Source: Adiantum capillus-veneris (taxonomy: Eukaryota; Streptophyta; Polypodiopsida; Polypodiales; Pteridaceae). Taken from it: DNA of 64,000 bases. Made by a program: the position numbers and the translations under genes. This document shows positions 24,103-37,692 of this stretch, in pieces. Under the pieces are notes generated by a model that was not told the DNA's origin, ran no database searches, and worked only from the letters and a program-made list of their open reading frames with translations. The DNA lies in the NCBI GenBank assembly GCA_014529385.2, contig CM043952.1, positions 152,446,057-152,510,056 on the forward strand, given 5' to 3'. Position 1 is the stretch's first letter. Each line of letters opens with the position of its first letter.

Positions 24103-24114
24103 GCTCTGATACCA
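24103..24114 (-). promoter_or_regulatory. Primer-binding site (tRNA-Met type) of chromovirus
   Basis: The minus strand reads TGGTATCAGAGC one base inside the 5' LTR end. This is the standard initiator tRNA-Met complement of plant Ty3/gypsy elements. Confidence 0.92.
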
Positions 24115-24971
24115 ATGTAATGGAATTGGCCTATTTAACTTGAGAATAGCGGAAATTAATGAGAGTACTTTTGAGAAATAACTTTGTGAGCATAATGGGT
24201 GAACATAATTGAAGATAGCAACATAATCATAGCAATTAGTTAACTTGGCATGAACAATACTTTTGCAAGAGAGAGAATTTAGAGAACATGATAACAGTTG
24301 AGGACCGGATTTATGTGGAGCCGGTCCCCCCTCCAATAGGCATTTGTACTATGATTTCTCCCATTAAGAGAGACTTGTTACAATACAGTCTTTGTGTTCC
24401 TTGTGACCTAGGTGATGCAATGAAGATGGAAATCTTCATGCATCACAAACATAACATAAACTTGAAGAAAGCTTTAACTATCCCAAGCCTCATTCCCAAG
24501 ACCTCAAACACCTTCGAAGGTGGAGAGAGCTAGCAAGGAATGAGGGTAGGGAAGAGGAAGAAGAAACATTTCATAGGAGAAAGAATTAGTTCCTCACTTA
24601 TCATACTCTTGTTGCTAGCATACATAATAGCATAGTAATGAAGAATAAGGACATGGAAAGCTTAAGCATTGAAGCATGGCTCTTGGTTGGATTTGCACTC
24701 CATAGCCATGAGTGTTGGTGTAGGCTCTCAACCTCCACTTGCTTGGAGAAGGAGAGGGAGCTCTTGCACTTTGCATAGCACACAATGAGAGTGTGTGTGT
24801 GTGAGTATACCCCCTAAGAATCCCCCTAGCTTTCTTGGGTCGACCCCCCCTTGTAGCTCATGCTTGAAGCTCATTGCACCCCTCCAGGCCTAGCCAATCA
24901 TGAGCAGGAGGAATTACAAGCAGTAGGGGTAGCCTTGAGACTAGCCTTGAGACAAGTGTTCCCCCTTTCCC

Positions 24972-25004
24972 CATTAGGAAATTTTGGAGGTCATTTGGAG
25001 GGCC
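24972..25004. repeat. Left TIR of family A copy 2
   Basis: 33 bp, from CATTAGGAAATTTTGG to CATTTGGAGGGCC. It is matched by 36561-36593 on the other strand with one mismatch (T versus C at the 14th base). Bases 25005-25325 between it and gene 2 have no gene and probably act as the gene 2 promoter. Confidence 0.95.
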
Positions 25005-25325
25005 ATATGAAGAGAGAGAAAAATAGAGCGCGTCCAATGAGCATGAAGGCTACGTTACGTAGAAAAGTACCTGGAAAAACTCAAAAAATAGGAAAATAGC
25101 ATAAAACTTTCACGAAACTAGGATTGTAGCATAGTAATTTCCTTACTTTTACCGAGCTTTTAGGTGCTTGCGTGTGGTCCCACTTCTGATATTCTCTCAT
25201 GGTCATTAACGTACTGGAGGGTGACCATTAAGCCCGCACAAGATATTGGAATTTTGAAACACTTTCCCTCCATTAGAATGCTTTCAAAGTGAATCTCCCT
25301 CCACTAAAGCTTTTCTCTGAGAGTT

Positions 25326-26746
25326 ATGGCATCCACGTCTTCTCGCCCAAGAGCCTCAAGGTGTTTACTGTCTCTCACACCAACAAACAACAACGGCACT
25401 TTGCCTAGAAGGCCAAGTAGTAGCATATCCTCAATTACAATACCAGCTTCAATAAGTGCAGACAACCAATGGGTTGGACAAAGGATAAACAAAGGTTCAT
25501 GGGTCCTCATGCAACCAAGAAGACCCAAGAGGTTTAGTGGTATCAACGTTTACCGCTCAGCATGGAAGGCCAGGGTGTTGGATTTCAAAGTTGAGATCGG
25601 CAAAAGATCTGTAAAGGAAGTTCTTGTTCAGCATGTGTTTACCCATCCAGAGGTGATAGCAAACGGTGGAAATGTATCAAATATACATCAACCACGTTGC
25701 AATTGTAAGTACTCTTGACATGTGAACTTACTGATACTCTCATTATAACTTTTCTTATATATTTTGCAATGTTTCTCCCGCTTGTTATGAGTAATGTCTC
25801 TACTCTTCACAACTCAATTACATTAGATTTGTCATTTGTACTTATTGATACTCTTAGTTTAACTCTTCTTTTATATATTGCAGATGTTTATCCCTCTTCT
25901 TATGAGCAATGGGAGCCTGTGGAGTGCATAATAGGCCTCTTCCATGTTGTACATGCCCATATTGGTTCTCTACAGTATTCAGAGAGGAGCAGCAAAAGAT
26001 TGGCTGATGAGGGAATCTTTTTTTATGACCACTTTTACCAACTCAGCTCAGGCAATAAGAATGGCATGTTGGTGAAACTACCTCTACCGACCGATTGGAA
26101 CACTGTGGACTGGCCAGTTCCCGAGGAAACAATGGTGGAGGCAATGCGAAGTAAGCTCTACAAGGATATACAAAGGTCTCTGCGTAGCTCTGTTCCTACC
26201 AAACTGGTTCGAATTGCAAACTTTTGTCCTGTTGCACTCTTCATAGAGCTGTTTCATAGCTACAACATCAGAGTTACAAAAACTATGTTCATGTGCAAGT
26301 CATTTCAGCAGTCATCCTGTGACAAACTTCTTGACAAAGGATGGTATGCAAAGGAAGAGATTGGTTTACGGTGCGAGGTCGCGCTTGATACTCTAGTTGT
26401 CAAGTACATGATTGCAAGCCAATCACTATTACTCTCATTTTGGTATATGCGATCACAAATGCTAAACGGTAAGTACATTCCTATGGACCAAGTTTCTGCA
26501 GGTTTGGAAGATAATCCTACTGTGGATGTGGAAGTGATTGATAAAGAGAATGGCCTACTATTGGTGGTTACAATAAGGGAGCTATGCAGTCTTCAGCATT
26601 TGCGAAATGACATCATTGAAGAGTCAATGGACAAGGAACTATCAGATTTTTCCTTTTTCTTAGCTGGCCGTAAGGTGATGCGGCGAAGAGAAAAAGATAT
26701 TTTGTGCAAAGAGTTGGATGGTCGGGTTGAAGTAGTGTCAATGTAA
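25326..26746 (+). CDS. Gene 2 of family A: unrecognised 413-aa protein, two exons
   Basis: Model: exon 1 25326-25704, exon 2 25884-26746, with donor AATT|GTAAGT and acceptor TTGCAG|ATG; the 1,242 coding bases stay in frame. The N-terminus is Ser/Pro/Arg-rich (MASTSSRPRASRCLLSL). A basic stretch follows (QPRRPKRFSG), then VLDFKVEIGKRSVKEV. Exon 2 begins DVYPSSYEQWEPVECIIGLF and includes IPTKLVRI-like and ELFHSYNIRVTKTMFMCKSF segments. The C-terminus is charged. No catalytic motif, signal peptide or membrane segment is evident, and I do not recognise the family. Copy 1 has a homologue with stops. It converges on gene 1. Confidence 0.7.
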
Positions 26747-26865
26747 CAGATATTCTTGTAAACCCAAGTGTATACAAATGACTTTCAAGACATGAAGTTT
26801 ATTGATCTCATTTTTCAATTGTGCCCTGTGAAAAAGTGTGCTTGAAATACATTTGTTTACCACGT

Positions 26866-26870
<5 letters not shown>

Positions 26871-26906
<36 letters not shown>

Positions 26907-26907
26907 A

Positions 26908-26955
<48 letters not shown>
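26871..26955. repeat. (CT)n-(AT)n microsatellite
   Basis: A CT run followed by a long TA run between the convergent ends of gene 2 (26746) and gene 1 (26985). Confidence 0.92.
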
Positions 26956-26958
<3 letters not shown>

Positions 26959-26984
26959 AGACAAGACAAAGACAGATAGAAGAA

Positions 26985-29736
26985 TCATCTTAATTCATTA
27001 GAAAGTACAAACTCGTCCGTGAACAATGGACTGAGATACAATTTCTGTAAGTATGGAATCAGAATATCTTCAAGGTAAAAATCGAAGGAATGCCCCTCGA
27101 AAGAAGGTGGTGAGATAGTTGTTCCCGGCGGATTTAGTTCTCCCTTTTCGGGAGTATCGTCAATTAGTAGTGTATTAGTTGCATCAAAGGGTACACCGAT
27201 TTGGCTAAACGGTTTGTACAAAAGAGGTAATCCTGGTTTTTTAGGGTGGTAGTGGCCCTCAACAGTAACGCATTTTCTTTGATCATACAAAAAGGCAAAA
27301 TCTGACGTGTGAGCTTGGCATACACTGCAAACTATTGCAACTAGTGGCGATAAGTTTTGCCTTTGCATTGAAGACCATATGCCAACTCTGAAGCGCGGAA
27401 GAAGAAACTCAATAAACTCCTTGGTTCCTGGACGAACCACGACTCGACAAGTTCCCATCCGAAACGTTTGCAAATCATCAAAGGGTCCTCTGTCACCGAG
27501 AGGCACCCGCATCAGCAGCAATCCATTGACGTCCAAGATAATCAACCTCTGTAAAAGTTGACAAGTACATATAAGTAGTTAGAAGCTGAACATATTTTGC
27601 CATACTTGAATAGACATTACCGGAACAACCGTATCTACAGGTAGCAAGGGTCCATACTGGGTCTCTGTAGTGTTCATGTCATTGTTGCTCTCCTCCGCTT
27701 TATCTTCATAGTCATCATTCAAAGCTTCATCAGGGGTCTCCCCCATGGCCCTTTCTGCCTGATTCAAGGTTGATCGGCTTGCCTCATACATCCTTTCCTG
27801 ATCCATATCATTTTGCTCGTCCCGAGGCCTGCTTTCCTCATCCATATCCTTTTGCTCATCTATAGGCCTGCTTTCCTCATCTTCGGTTTCAGCCATAGGC
27901 TCTTTTGGCTGTTCCACAGGCTGACTTGCCTCTTTTATTGTCTCCTCCGGTTGAACCTTAGCTGCTTCCATATGCTCATTTGTCCTTTCCTCATCCTCGA
28001 CTCTTTGATCTTCTGCTGATATGACACCCTCGGCCCGATGCGATTCCACTGTATCGGATGTAGGGGTTTGTCGTGGTGGCACGTCATGTTTTGTAAGATC
28101 AATAGTGCGCTCATCCAAGCCGCTATCTTCAAGCTCTCTAGGGCTAGACATAGTAAGCAGGTGTTGTATTAAACTTACCCGGTATCTTTGCAAATAATCA
28201 TATGTGTAGTTTTTTAAAGCACTCTGCAAAATTGAAAGACCACATGATGAGAATTCTTTTATAGACTAAACCAAAACTAACTGAATGCATTGCAAAATGG
28301 GTACCTTAGTCATGAAAGGTTTTAATGCAAAGTAGCTTTGCAGGACATATTCTGCATGGAGAAGACATCTCCAGCCGCAAGAATTCCCATCGGTTTGATT
28401 TGGGACAGGTACTTCTTTGATTGTGGCCTTGTATAGTTCATACCTTCCACATAGCTTGCCATAGGCAAGCAACAACCTCTTTATACAACTGCATTAGGCA
28501 ATGTCAAGATGTTAGCATGAGGCTTCAAATTTACATGGATATCTATAATAAACACTTTCTGACACAAAACACTTACAGCCTAATTTCAGGGTGGGTTCCT
28601 TTTATTGAATTGAACACCCACACTGCTGGTTGGTCAACATCAAGGCATATGAGACTCCAGTGATGGTTGTTCTCATATGGGAAGATGATCACAGTAACTT
28701 CCAGCATAGCACAGTGGCGGAACCAGCTCTCAAATGTCCCAGATGGACTATTCTTTTGTCTAATAATTACAGACATTTGTGGATCAAGGAGAAACACCTC
28801 TGTGTGAGTGTGCAGTGGGAGTTGACTTTTGATCAGGCTGCAGAGACTCTACCTGAGTTAGCAAACCTATTATCTGAGTTTTCAAAGCTAGCAAGATAGT
28901 AACACTTACTTAAGACAAGCATAGATAATTGTGTCTGAAATCTGAGCATCTGGATTCTGCAATAAATCAATGTCCACCTTTTCCAGAGCTAGGCTTCTGG
29001 TTCCATCTACAAATGGTATCTCTGCAAGCAAACCATTCTTCATTGAAAGCAGAGTTTCTTGATTCATTGCCTCTATAGACAGGGTCACATTGCACTCTGT
29101 TTGTGTCTGGGACACCTCTGCTACTTTTGCTTTCTCCTGAAGCTCTGCTTCCCTGATTTCCTCTGTTTGGCGAGCAATAGTCTCTGCCTTTGCCCTTGTA
29201 TTCACATCATGTGTGACATCTACAACTGTGAGCTGAGGCACTAGCTCCGGGGGGTATAACAAAATTTCTCTCATTTTCTTATCCTTGCACACATTGGGGA
29301 CCAGCAGTTTGTCATACCTCCACCTTATTCTTTTCAATGTCTCACTATCTTTGTCCATTATAGTAACCCTGTGGGCATGGGCTGCAACAATGGTCATGTC
29401 ACTGAAGTACTCCAGTAGAAAGTCCTCAGCTGCTTCCTGTAGAGCCATCAATGCCACCACCTTCCACCTTTTGGTGCCCCAGGTAGCTTCATCACATATG
29501 GACCTCACCATCCTCTGGAAGGGCAGTTTTGGTATGCATAAATCTACACATTTTTGTGCCTTTCTGATTTCTCTGAAAAGTCCCATGCAGGTTTGGAGCT
29601 TCTTCATCCTTGGCCCTTTCAGAATTTTATTTGGTTTTCCAAGTCTTTTCTTTGGGGTTGCTGATCTACCACTTGCTTTCGATGCTAATCCTGGACCCTT
29701 GCCTGCCTTCCTTGCAGTGGCTTTTGTTCTAGCCAT
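26985..29736 (-). CDS. Gene 1 of family A: H3/CENH3-like - Ulp1-like - acidic - FCP1-like fusion, 812 aa
   Basis: Model exons (minus): 29736-28910, 28837-28577, 28488-28305, 28223-27621, 27548-26985. All boundaries are GT-AG and total 2,439 bases in frame. Residues 1-145 are histone-H3-like: MARTKATARKAG tail with Lys at the H3 K4 and K9 positions but Ala at S10, LPFQRMVRSI, GTKRWKVVALMALQEAAEDF and AHRVTIMDKD. Trp in loop 1, one extra residue there, and ALQEAAEDFL are features of plant CENH3. Residues about 255-425 resemble Ulp1/C48: NNHHWSLICLD (His), VWVFNSIKG (Asn where Asp is usual) and NQTDGNSCGW (Gln, Cys). Residues 425-624 are acidic. Residues 625-800 are FCP1/HAD-like: ILDVNGLL (second Asp is Asn), VVVRPGTKEFI and LLIDDTPEKG. 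The start is the first ATG before the histone tail. A multi-transcript alternative cannot be excluded. Confidence 0.8.
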
Positions 29737-29787
29737 CTTACTGTACACCAAAAGAAGAGTCTCAATCCCCTTCTCTCTTTCTATGAA

Positions 29788-29844
<57 letters not shown>

Positions 29845-29849
29845 CTCTG

Positions 29850-29883
<34 letters not shown>

Positions 29884-30014
29884 GCTTAGCATATATAACT
29901 AGAGAGAGAGAGAGAGAGAGAGAGAATCCACATTACCAAAGGCGCGCACAGACCACTGTTTAACCTCAACAAACACTTCCGCGCGCCGTTAGTATAGGTT
30001 AAAATAACACACCG

Positions 30015-30057
<43 letters not shown>

Positions 30058-30292
30058 TCAATGGACTGTACTAAGGGCGCGCATAGACACATGAACTACG
30101 GGTATGACTCTCTACGCGCGCCGTTGGTATAGAGAGAGAGGGAGAGAGAGAGAGAGGGAGAGAGAGAGAGAGAGGGAGAGAGAATGTGTGTGTGTGTGTG
30201 TGTGTGGGTGTGTGTGTGTGTGTATTTTTAAGATGTGTGTCTGTGTGTAAGTGTGTGTGTTTGTGAGTGTGGGTGTGTGTGTGTGTGAGTGT

Positions 30293-30347
<55 letters not shown>

Positions 30348-30702
30348 TGTATATGTGTGTGTGTGTTTGTGTGTGGGTGACAGAAACAGAGATAGAGAGA
30401 TTTAGGCAAAGCCAGAGGGAGAAGCAGACCTTCTTTATCTCGCTGCGTGGGGTTGCTGTCGGAGACGCGGGCTTTGCTCTTGCACACTCTCTATCTCACT
30501 CTCTCACTCACTCACTCTCTTTCACGAGGTGTAGTTTTTCTCTCTCTTGACCGCTTTATATGGCGTACAAAAAGTATACGAAAATAATAATGACCACACG
30601 TGCGACCGCATGCAAATATATTTTAATTGATTGTGACACGTGGGGCGCCGCCGTGTGTATCCGTTAAAGGTGTGATTTTGAGAGAGAGAAAGAGAGAGAA
30701 CA

Positions 30703-30766
<64 letters not shown>

Positions 30767-30767
30767 T

Positions 30768-30798
<31 letters not shown>

Positions 30799-30996
30799 CA
30801 GATTGTCACAAAGAGAGAGAGAGAGAGAGTGAGAGTCTCAGAGAGAGAGAAAGCGTGATCAGCTTGTCACAGAGATAGGGAGAGGGAGAGACACAGATTG
30901 AGAGAGATAGAGAAAGAGGGAGTCCTTACTCTCAGAGGGAGAGAGAGAGAGAGAGGGAGGGAGAAAGACAGACTCCGCTTGACACAGAGAAAAGCA
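29737..30996. promoter_or_regulatory. Divergent promoter region between genes 1 and 3, microsatellites and GGCGCGC palindromes
   Basis: 1.26 kb separates the two start codons. It contains (CT)n at 29794-29880 and 30020-30053, a GA run at 29901-29924, (GT)n at 30187-30370 and (GA)n at 30700-30765. Two imperfect palindromes with GGCGCGC arms lie at about 29935-29993 (ACCAAAGGCGCGC / GCGCGCCGTTAGT) and 30069-30128 (ACTAAGGGCGCGC / GCGCGCCGTTGGT). ORFs here are only microsatellite translations. A shared bidirectional promoter is an inference. Confidence 0.6.
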
Positions 30997-33476
<2,480 letters not shown>

Positions 33477-33539
33477 TACACTTCAAGTAGCAATTGTATA
33501 AGATCATGTATTACATAAATTTTTTACAATGCCATCCAC

Positions 33540-36393
33540 TCAGAGTATCTTTCTCCACTTGTGATTCACATACACCATTGTCTCTCTCCACCTTCGTTGA
33601 CTTTCACGAGCTCCGGAGTTGTTGTATGCCATTGATCTTTTAGCTTTTTGTTGTTGTAAATGTCTGATGGCTTGTGCTGTTGCTGAATTTGCCAAGACTT
33701 CTTTTGCCTGCATTCGATGAATGATTCTACGATAGAACCATTCAAATAGTTCTCTCAAACTGTTAGCCTTGATTCGAGAGCCACCATGTCGTGTGTGCCT
33801 GAAATAAGCATTTCTCGCCATGTAATGAGACTTTTCCATCCCTTGGGTATTCCATATTGCCGGGTTCCCATACTTCTGTATAAAATATGGCAAATGATTG
33901 AAGATGATGTGCTGGATATGAAAACAGATTAGTTAGAATGTTTTACACTCACATATTTGCACATAAGAGAGAAAGAAATACATGATAATACCATGTAGTG
34001 AGTAATCTGGGTGTCTGTCCATGCTGTCTTGAATGATTTTTTCAGAAGGTTGAGATTTTCCTTGAACTTGTTCATATCACCTTGTGACCAATCATCTTTG
34101 TCGCACATCAAAAATAGGATGTCTATTGATCGCCAAACCTCAGCCTTCGCGTTACGAGTAGTTGGTTCGTGGTCTTTGACTGCAATATGTAGCTTTTTCC
34201 AGCTCTGATACTCTACCTTGCTAACATAAGATGTGTTATATATTTTTCCATGTTTTGTTAGCTTTGGATCTCTTGTACCTTGGGGCTTAGATAAAAACCT
34301 CCGTGCCTTCACCCCACCGATGGATGGTTTGCATGGGACATCCTTCTCAGCAGTTGATCTCTTTTCATCCCGCTGGATTTTCACATTGCCACCATGAAGC
34401 CCCATATCCGACAGTACCATTTCTAAGCACTGCAAGGCTACTTGTCGTTCTGCAGAGTTCTTAATCTTCCAAGCAAACCCGATGTATAAGTAGACCAATT
34501 TCTCTACAATTCTACAAAGGGCATGCATTGTACAAATGTGAACATTCACAAGTGGTATTTTCAAAACTGGTCGAAAAGCAGGATCCTCAATGTGACGTGT
34601 TGGAGCTTTTCTCCACCACTTTGGGTTCATGACCTTTGCAGGCTCCATGCAGAACAAACACGGTGACTTTGCCATTGCACCCATTCCACAATTATACATG
34701 CACTTTAATGTTTTAAGGTCACCTGCAAGATGCCACTGAACTTGAAAGTCTCCCCTTCCATCTAGACGTAGTACCTCTCCCTGGTTAGTCTGTCGATCAA
34801 TCAGCTCCGGAATATTAGTTCGATGGAACACCCAATATAGAATCTCATGATCTTCTTTCTTTACCTGCAACACAAAATAAATGAGACTTAAGTAGATCTG
34901 AATATTTGAGCTTACTTGAGAATATCGCTTACCTCAAACGCACCAAGCCACCATATGTTAGATTCTGATTGAACACTAAAATATAAAGGATCATCACTGG
35001 GACACTTTGAGAGGGCTCTATTCATTAAAGTAATAGTAACACGTTCTAGCTTTTTCTCTTTAACAAGCTCACACTCATCCAGTTTTAACACAAAATGTAA
35101 TAGTCCACGTGACTCTTCAAATGTGATGTTGTAAAACTCCACCATTCTCTTCTGTAGTATCCGCAGGTCCATAAAAATATTGTTGAACTCATCATATGCC
35201 ACAGTGTTGGCTCCATGGCCACTGTAAGTTGCTTTAATATGAAAGGGCTGTCCAAGATAGTCTCCCTGTGCCTCGTTAAGCTGAAGCCTCTCTTTCCAAA
35301 CACTTGAGGCTGATGGTAGAAGTTTGGATTTTATACCCTTCCTAACAAAGATGGATGAGACAGACTTTTGGATAGCCGAATATCCTCTTTTGCTTACACC
35401 AAGTGAATCAAGTGTGCCTTGTATCTCTTTTGCAGGCACTGAGTTCTCTGAAATAAAGCGGTCCACTACATTTCTTTGTAGAACCTTAAACTTCTTGTCA
35501 TGTACTATATCTGCTGCCAGGCTTCTACTTATAAGTGGCTTCAATCTCTTTCCTATATTGGCTTTGGGGTCAATGTTTTCCTTGTCAGGATAGATTGAGT
35601 CTCTACATGAAGACAATGCATAAGTAAATAACAGAAAATTTGCTTCACTAACACTATTTAGGCACATGAAAACAATGCATAACAAGAAAAAACAAAGAGA
35701 TTACTTAACTAAGACAATGTAGCCAACCAAGAAGCATCACCTTAATGCTCGGATTCTTTTCTTGAGACCTCCTGATGCAACCTGCAATGTTTCAAGATTG
35801 CGCAATTTCTTCTTTCGGATACGACCACCCAAGATGGTGTCCTTCATTTGACAACTTCGCACCTTTTCTTTCAGTTCTTGTACCTCTGTTTTATGTTGTA
35901 AAATGGTAACCTGATCTGTAGAATGTAAATGTGAAAGGCGAACAATCTCACATTGTTGAGCTTGGAAAATGCTCTTGTAAGTTCCAGCTTCTCTTGTAAG
36001 TGATTTACAATAACCCAGAAGGCCGTTTTCTCCATCACCAGCAAAGGTCAATAAGCTTGTAGGATTGACAAACGGTGGAGACGCATTAGTTATTGGATTC
36101 TTAGGGTAGAGAGAGCCTCTCGTCCAGATATCTATGTGTTTAGCTCCTTGAGCTCTGAGCGTGTCTATGGAGGTGGGAGGTATATGTGTGTTTGTTTTAC
36201 TGCGCTTAATCAATGGTTGGTACTCATTGTCCAAATCAATGTGAAGGTGATATTTGGCTCGTTTGTGGGTAACATTTGTGCCATTTGAGGAGTGCGCCAT
36301 TAGCCAAATGTGCAGGTTTAATGGAAAGTGAATAGCGGCTGCGGATTCGTCCCTCCATGTTAGCCTCATTCCCTCCGTATTGACGTTGTTCAT
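33540..36393 (-). CDS. Gene 4 of family A: candidate transposase, 855 aa, four exons
   Basis: Model exons (minus): 36393-35741, 35602-34933, 34864-33992, 33911-33540, with GT-AG boundaries and 2,568 bases in frame. The N-terminal exon ends in a coiled, basic segment (SGGLKKRIRALR). The central part has LKLDECELVKEKKLERVTI, then WHLAGDLKTLK (residue about 490), a CLFC pair near 512, PLVNVHICTMHALCRIVEKL, GLHGGNVKI and, in the last exon, WNTQGMEKSHYMAR followed by YFRHTRHGG. The arrangement (Asp, Cys pair, His/Leu-rich helix, late Glu) recalls RNase-H-fold DDE transposases, but the assignment is inference. The family B homologue keeps these blocks. It lies next to the right TIR, as expected for a transposase. 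A later Met (MAHSSNGTN) could be the true start. Confidence 0.7.
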
Positions 36394-36560
36394 TCAATAC
36401 AACTAAAAAGAGTATTATCCCTCAATCACTACGAACGAATGTTCAGAGGGGTAAGGAATCTACTTAAAGTACACTTTTTGAAGTTTTACTATGAAAGACC
36501 CAGCTCTTTTATTTGTCATTTTTTCTAGAGAAAGAGTGCAAAAAATACATTTTCTTAGAA

Positions 36561-36593
36561 GGCCCTCCAAATGACCTCCGAAATTTCCTAATG
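36561..36593. repeat. Right TIR of family A copy 2
   Basis: 33 bp ending AAATTTCCTAATG, the inverse of the left TIR with one difference. The chromovirus LTR resumes at 36594 with CTTTGAGAGAG. Bases 36394-36560 are the likely gene 4 promoter, with no other feature seen. Confidence 0.95.
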
Positions 36594-37321
36594 CTTTGAG
36601 AGAGAGGGCTAGATAAATGCTAAATAAATTAATTAAATCTCCTAAATTACTATTGGAACCCTTGGGTGGCCAACCAATAGGCTTCAGGCATCTCATGAAG
36701 GTAACATAGGTAGGGGCCTGACATGTGTCCCTGTTGCCTCTTCAAGCTTGGGCCTTCCTTGTGTATGTGAGTGTGTGTTCTCTCTCTAGCCCCTAGGAAA
36801 AGGGCTCGCCCCCCTCTTTGTAGAGATCCTTTTGACTTTTGGTGCTCAAGCACCTTAGTCATCAAGCATGACTAAGCACTTGGACTAGGGGGTATTCCCA
36901 CAAGCATCTCAGGCAAGCTGGTCAAAGCACCTCAAGTACCTTAATCATGTAGCAAGTCAAGCACCTCAAGCATGTAGTAGATCAAGCACCTCAAGCACCT
37001 CAAGCACGACAAGCACCTCGAGCTTGGGCCGGGTTCCCGCCTCAAGCTCAGCCCTAGTTTACCTAAGGTCAAAGGACTTTTACACACATTATTGGAGGTC
37101 TTTAATGAAGCTAACCCTAAGGTCTTATGCTCCATTGGTTAGCCTTGCTCTTTGATAGACCATCTCTCATTTGGGCCCCTTTACCATTGGCCCCGTGTTG
37201 AGATAGATCTATAAGCACATATCTATATCTTAACACTTGTTCCCGTTTATTCTCCTACATCAAGTAATCAATTTAATATGAGAAAATCATTTGGGTTGGT
37301 TAGATATTAGATTTTATGACA

Positions 37322-37326
37322 ATACA
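37322..37326. repeat. Chromovirus target-site duplication (right), ATACA
   Basis: Directly follows the LTR end TTATGACA and equals 16955-16959. Confidence 0.9.
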
Positions 37327-37355
37327 ACACCTTGCACACAATACAATGCCTCTCT

Positions 37356-37692
37356 CATTAGGGCCAATTTGGATGAGAAAACGGCTGTGTAAGGATCTAA
37401 AATGGGGCAACATAAAAAAGACCATGAAGATCTTACCAAAACTATTCAATGTGGGTACTCATTGGATAGAGCTCATCAAATGCCAGCCATGGATGATTTG
37501 AGCACTGAATTTGGAGCTCATATGCAAAAGTTATGGCTAAAATAGTGCAAAATATTTCAAAAGCAAGTGAAGGAGATCTTGACAAGTGTACAAAAGTGCC
37601 ATACTTCTGGACATGTGGCTCCTCCATGACCCTTAGATCAAGAATAGAGAAATCCTAAACAGCCCTTATTTCATCCAAATTGGCCCTAATGA
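37356..37692. mobile_element. 337-bp MITE with CATTAGG ends and no target duplication
   Basis: The ends CATTAGGGCCAATTTGGATG and its inverse are perfect for 21 bp and similar for about 40 bp (GGCTGT...TAGGAT continues in both). The sister LTR at 13045-13055 shows the empty site, CCTCTCT joined to ATAGACC, so nothing was duplicated. The outer CATTAGG is shared with family A. There is no coding capacity. Confidence 0.88.

Noticed and set aside
24972-24975. AT or TTA target duplication at the transposon ends
   Set aside because: Comparison with the empty LTR site leaves no room for these bases; they belong to the symmetric CATTAGG terminus.
1-29270. Inverted 4.3-kb arms (1-4298 and 24972-29270) read as the two ends of one giant palindromic element
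   Set aside because: Each arm ends at a TIR within a different LTR, and the right arm continues to its own second TIR at 36593. They are two copies in opposite orientation.
28906-29736. A host histone H3 or CENH3 gene
   Set aside because: It lies inside the TIR-bounded element, is repeated in copy 1 and family B, and is spliced in frame to Ulp1-like exons. It is diverged far beyond host H3.
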